Assembly (NCBI RefSeq): GCF_042675965.1 | Contig: NZ_JBHTKJ010000073.1 | Location: 104,201-168,200, forward strand | DNA length: 64,000 bases | Direction: 5' to 3' | Origin: Virgibacillus_R byunsanensis | GTDB taxonomy: Bacteria > Bacillota > Bacilli > Bacillales > Amphibacillaceae | Part shown: positions 60,419 through 64,000 of the stretch, one piece after another | Layout: each line of letters begins with the position of its first letter | How positions within the stretch are numbered: position 1 is the stretch's first letter | Position numbers and translations under genes: made by a program | Notes under the pieces: generated by a model | The model's database searches: none | Told to the model about the DNA's origin: nothing | Seen by the model: the letters and a program-made list of their open reading frames with translations, nothing else

Positions 60419-62096
60419 CTACTTCTTGAAAGTCATACACTTTATAGTTGTTCTTACCATCTTCTTTTGCATTATAAAGTGCCTTGTCAGCATATTTACA
60501 AATATCATTCGGTGTTATAGATTTCTGTGGTGGTGAAATGACAATTCCCATACTTGTCGTTGTTACTACTACTTGACCATCTACACACCACGGTTCATTC
60601 ATATTATCAATGATTCGCTTGGCCAATTCTTCTACATCTTCACTTGAGGATATATCGGGTAATAAAACAATAAATTCATCTCCACCAAGTCTTGCCAGCA
60701 TGTCCTCATCACGAATAATTTCATTAATTCGTTTACCAAATTCCTGTATTACTTTATCACCCATATCATGTCCAAACTTGTCATTTATCTTTTTAAACTC
60801 ATCTAAGTCCATCATAATCAAAGCTAGTCGATCATCTGTTTCCATCACCTTTTGTAACTGTAATGTTAATTGATCCATAAATAAACGGCGATTAGGCAGT
60901 TCAGTTAAAGGATCATGGTAAGCCATATACTGAAGCTTTAGTTCATAATCTTTACGCAGTGTAATATTCCTTGACACAACTACCATATGGACAAATCGAT
61001 CTTTTTCATCATAAACTGGCGACCCATGTAACTCTGACCAGATCCAATCTCCATTTCCGTGCATTTGTCTAAATTGTTCTTTCCATGGTTGATGATTTTT
61101 AATCGACGTGACAAACGACTCTTGTATGGCATTTGCATCCTCTTGGTGAACATTGTGAAGAAAGGAATTCCTAATATATTCTGTGTCATCAAACGCTAAA
61201 ACTTTTTTATAAGATGGTGAAACATAAACGATTTCATAATCACTATTAATAATGGTGATTAGGTCATTTGAGTTTTCCGTAATAATCCGTGACAGATCCT
61301 CACTTTCCTTATATTTTCTGCCTAATTTTATTTGTTCGTTTATATCTTTAAAGATTCCATAAATCCCTACTATTTCTTCATTTACTATGATAGGAGTAAA
61401 TTTCATGATGACCTCAATGGTTTCACCAGATGAATGGAGTATGGTTAGTTGCCGGCTTTTTGGCTTGCCATTGAGCGCATCTTTAAAACTTTGTTCTGCT
61501 TCTTCTAAGTTCTGACTTGTGATCAATTTTGAATATGGACGATCAATAAATTCCTCTGCTTTACATCCAAAAACAGTTTCGACTGCTTTATTACCATTTA
61601 AAATATTACCATTTAAATCAATAGATAAAATGCCATCCAAATTGTAATCAAACAAGGAACGATATTTTTGTTTGTTAATGTCTAGAGCATCCCTTGATTG
61701 TTGTATTTTTAATTCTGTAAGTTTTCTTTTCGTTATGTCTTTTACTAATGCAACAATGTACACGCCGTTATCCTGTTCTTCGTAAAGAGGAGTCAATGTT
61801 GTTTCAGAATGCTTAGTGCCGTATGAAGATTCATAGATATCTTCATATGTGAGACTTTCTTGAGTTTTTAATACTTCCGTATATTTTTCTATTAAATGAT
61901 CTGCTATTTTTTTTGGATATACTTCTTGAATGGATTTCCCGATGACATCTTTAGTAAGAATAGTTCTTTCCAAGACTGTTTGGTTCAGAAATTTATAGAA
62001 AAAATTAGAATCTTTATCGACACTGATCACAAAAACCATTTCTTTTATGCCATTCATCAATACTTTATTAAGAAAGAATCCTTTATCACTGTCCAC
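60411..62096 (-). CDS. PAS-PAS-PAS-GGDEF diguanylate cyclase
   Basis: 561 residues, no membrane segment. Three PAS domains (about 8-125, 145-260 and 270-390, each with the PAS core and PAC strands such as ILHSSGETIEVIMKFTPI and DWIWSELHGSPVYDEKDRF), then GGDEF (400-555) with DPLTELPNRRLF, LARLGGDEFIVLLPD and an inhibitory RxxD (RDED) five residues before it. It makes c-di-GMP in response to signals sensed by PAS. The GTG start at 62096 follows GGGAGGA. Confidence 0.93.
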   Translation of the reverse strand: MDSDKGFFLNKVLMNGIKEMVFVISVDKDSNFFYKFLNQTVLERTILTKDVIGKSIQEVYPKKIADHLIEKYTEVLKTQESLTYEDIYESSYGTKHSETTLTPLYEEQDNGVYIVALVKDITKRKLTELKIQQSRDALDINKQKYRSLFDYNLDGILSIDLNGNILNGNKAVETVFGCKAEEFIDRPYSKLITSQNLEEAEQSFKDALNGKPKSRQLTILHSSGETIEVIMKFTPIIVNEEIVGIYGIFKDINEQIKLGRKYKESEDLSRIITENSNDLITIINSDYEIVYVSPSYKKVLAFDDTEYIRNSFLHNVHQEDANAIQESFVTSIKNHQPWKEQFRQMHGNGDWIWSELHGSPVYDEKDRFVHMVVVSRNITLRKDYELKLQYMAYHDPLTELPNRRLFMDQLTLQLQKVMETDDRLALIMMDLDEFKKINDKFGHDMGDKVIQEFGKRINEIIRDEDMLARLGGDEFIVLLPDISSSEDVEELAKRIIDNMNEPWCVDGQVVVTTTSMGIVISPPQKSITPNDICKYADKALYNAKEDGKNNYKVYDFQEVEA

Positions 62097-62283
62097 ACTT
62101 GACTCCTCCCTTCAATATTTATAATTTTATAAAAATAATCTTCATACTTCTATTATATACTTATTAGAAATGTTTTCTAGTACCTTTTTACTAGTTTTTT
62201 CACTGCGTATAATATCTTTCCTATTAGAGAAATACTAAAGGAAGTATTACTTCATGTAGCTACATACAGAAAGAGGGGCCTAT

Positions 62284-63765
62284 ATGAAAAAAGTAACTTC
62301 CGTTTTTTATATTACTTTGGCACTTACATTAGCTCTATCTGTTTGGGGTTCTATTGCTCCGGTTCGTTTTGAAAACTATTCAGCTGCACTTCAAAACTAC
62401 ATATCCATTCACTTTGGCTGGTACTATTTAATAATCGTTTCACTGTTTGTCGTCTTCTGCCTATACCTTATATTCAGTCCATATGGGAAACTCAAGCTTG
62501 GCAAGCCTGATGATAAACCAGATTTTAGCTATCCTACCTGGTTTGCGATGTTATTCAGTGCAGGCATGGGAATTGGACTAGTGTTTTTCGGTGCCGCTTC
62601 ACCTATTTCTCACTATATCAAAACTCCACCACTTGCTGAACCTGGCACAACAGAGGCGCTTGAGGATTCATTGCGAATAACATTCTTTCATTATGGCGTT
62701 CATGCCTGGGCAATTTATGCAGTTGTTGCTCTAGTGCTCGCTTATTTCAAATTTCGCCACGATAAACCTGGACTAATAAGTGCTACACTGGAACCGATTT
62801 TTGGTGAACGAATGAATGGAGCCTGGGGAAAAGCAATTGATGTCATTGCCGTGTTTGCAACCATAGTTGGTGTAGCGACAACATTAGGATTTGGTGCGAC
62901 TCAGATCAACGGTGGTTTCTCCTATTTGTTTGGTATAGCTAACGAATTTTGGGTACAATTAATTATCATTTTCGTTGTAACTGTATTGTTTATGATTTCC
63001 ACCTACACAGGCCTTAGTAAAGGAATTAAATACTTAAGTAATGCCAATATGGGGCTATCTGGTATTCTCTTTTTTGCTACATTAATTATTGGTCCAACCC
63101 TTTACATTTTAAATTCTTTTACCGATACTATCGGGGCATACATTCAAAGTCTGCCTACAGAAAGTGTGCGTATTTCGCCAAACAATGATGATGAACGTCA
63201 ATGGATTACCAACTGGACTGTCTTCTTTTGGGCTTGGTGGATAGCATGGGCACCGTTTGTCGGCATCTTCATTGCCCGAATATCAAAAGGACGAACCATT
63301 CGTGAATTCTTATCAGGTGTATTAATTGTTCCGTCTGTTGTTAGTTTCCTCTGGTTCTCAACATTTGGTATAACAGGTATTCAAGCACAAAACAATGGTG
63401 CAGATATCGCCAGTCTTCCTGATGAACAAGTATTATTTGGAGTGTTTGATCAACTTCCCTTTAGTTTTATCTTATCTATATTGGCCGTATTACTAATTGG
63501 TACATTTTTCATCACATCAGCTGATTCTGCTACCTTTGTATTAGGTATGCAAACGACAAACGGGTCCTCAGATCCTCCGACAATGGTTCGGTTTGTATGG
63601 GGCATCGCCCAATCAGCGATAGCTGCAGTTCTTTTATATACAGGCGGCCTTCAAGCTTTACAGAATGCATTAATTTCAGCAGCATTTCCGTTCTCCATTA
63701 TCATGTTACTTATGATTTACTCTCTATATAAAACATTACGAAAAGATAAAGGTAAAATACATTAA
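62284..63765 (+). CDS. BCCT-family osmoprotectant transporter
   Basis: 493 residues, twelve helices. The BCCT hallmark is WTVFFWAWWIAWAPFVGIFIARISKGRTIREF; the sodium-site stretch GMGIGLVFFGAASPISHY and ITSADSATFVLGM also fit. The family includes BetL/OpuD, which take up glycine betaine with sodium. A short C-terminal tail suggests limited osmotic gating. GAAAGAGG precedes the ATG. The substrate is inferred. Confidence 0.9.
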   Translation: MKKVTSVFYITLALTLALSVWGSIAPVRFENYSAALQNYISIHFGWYYLIIVSLFVVFCLYLIFSPYGKLKLGKPDDKPDFSYPTWFAMLFSAGMGIGLVFFGAASPISHYIKTPPLAEPGTTEALEDSLRITFFHYGVHAWAIYAVVALVLAYFKFRHDKPGLISATLEPIFGERMNGAWGKAIDVIAVFATIVGVATTLGFGATQINGGFSYLFGIANEFWVQLIIIFVVTVLFMISTYTGLSKGIKYLSNANMGLSGILFFATLIIGPTLYILNSFTDTIGAYIQSLPTESVRISPNNDDERQWITNWTVFFWAWWIAWAPFVGIFIARISKGRTIREFLSGVLIVPSVVSFLWFSTFGITGIQAQNNGADIASLPDEQVLFGVFDQLPFSFILSILAVLLIGTFFITSADSATFVLGMQTTNGSSDPPTMVRFVWGIAQSAIAAVLLYTGGLQALQNALISAAFPFSIIMLLMIYSLYKTLRKDKGKIH

Positions 63766-63799
63766 AGGAGCTACATAGTTATAATGTAGCTCCTTTCCT
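63764..63799 (+). terminator. Terminator of BCCT gene
   Basis: AAAGGAGCTACAT/ATGTAGCTCCTTT (63764-63776 with 63784-63796), overlapping the stop codon. The T-run is short. Confidence 0.65.
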
Positions 63800-63801
63800 A
63801 T

Positions 63802-63949
63802 TCAATAATCAGTATTTAATTGATTTTCATTTCTTCCTTCTCCACTACATGTCGGACATTTCTTTTTAAAGCTAAGGAATAAGAGTCTATTCTCTACCTC
63901 TCCTTTTCCTTCACAGTCTTCACATATAGTATAAACCTGAATTATTCAT
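63802..63949 (-). pseudogene. Small DnaJ-type zinc-finger gene with one-base insertion
   Basis: The ATG at 63949 (GGAAG upstream) gives MNNSGLYYM and a stop. Dropping one T near 63942 makes a continuous frame: MNNQVYTICEDCEGKGEVEN, then LLFLSFKKKCPTCSGEGRN and an acidic end. The two CxxCxGxG motifs form a DnaJ-like zinc finger of about 48 residues, similar to Bacillus YuiA-type proteins. The total length of 148 nt is 1 over a multiple of three. A sequencing error is an alternative. Confidence 0.5.
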
Positions 63950-64000
63950 ACTTCCAAGTTAAGGCATAAACTGAAATTAAAGCTAAGCACTTTTTGCTTT

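Overview
The window looks like the chromosome of a low-GC, endospore-forming, salt-adapted Bacillaceae (Oceanobacillus/Virgibacillus-like). Sporulation is shown by tgl (spore-coat transglutaminase), sspP (small acid-soluble spore protein P), a CotD-type coat protein and a Spo0E-like phosphatase. A BCCT compatible-solute transporter and MscL fit osmotic stress. Start codons are often TTG or GTG behind strong AGGAGG-type ribosome binding sites. I saw no rRNA, tRNA, CRISPR array or prophage. The only clear transposase is the IS110-family gene cut by the left edge.

Layout. 1-7.7 kb: IS110 end, YitT protein, tgl, an AP-superfamily phosphodiesterase, an MhqR/ring-cleaving dioxygenase pair with a near-palindromic operator, and an ABC-F ATPase. 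7.9-13.1 kb: Spo0E-like protein, UspA, a gene desert, a decayed lipoprotein gene, a TIM-barrel-like protein, a GlcD-type flavoprotein and a CBS protein. 13.3-19.4 kb: cytochrome bd locus, with cydA-cydB-cydS facing a convergent cydD-cydC operon. 19.6-33.2 kb: small envelope proteins, three VOC proteins, an ECF sigma/anti-sigma pair, an MFS exporter behind a T-box leader, an EamA exporter, a LysM-CAP protein, Nudix, GNAT and an ABC exporter. 33.4-39.3 kb: NERD nuclease-like gene, DUF1992, SIMPL, sspP, ypsA, cotD-like, DUF4260 and mscL. 39.7-45 kb: RpiR regulator, M20 deacylase, GNAT, enolase-superfamily racemase and YkvI-type transporter, a complete set for the N-succinylamino-acid D-to-L route. 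45-49.9 kb: a decayed accessory stretch with a DsbA-like protein, a TetR regulator and a DUF3267 protein. 49.9-64 kb: ppaC, DinB plus DAO-type oxidase, UspA plus SulP, a GH-like lipoprotein, a 0.83-kb repeat array, CDF and YczE-type membrane proteins, a PAS-GGDEF cyclase and a BCCT transporter.

Two features stand out. First, at least six gene-free spots carry tandem repeats with a 20-21-nt step, about two DNA helical turns. Each unit has a short conserved core and a variable remainder. There are three unrelated cores: CTTTGGC at four loci, TTATTCCGCG at one, and GATCGATTTTC at one array of about 42 units. A fourth family steps by 51 nt. One CTTTGGC array lies exactly between two convergent genes that have both lost their 3' ends, and two others flank the NERD gene as near-direct repeats. 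Second, the window holds about ten decayed genes, including fosB-like, methyltransferase, YdhR, FMN reductase, lipoprotein, membrane protein, amidohydrolase tail and zinc-finger genes. Several of them adjoin these arrays.
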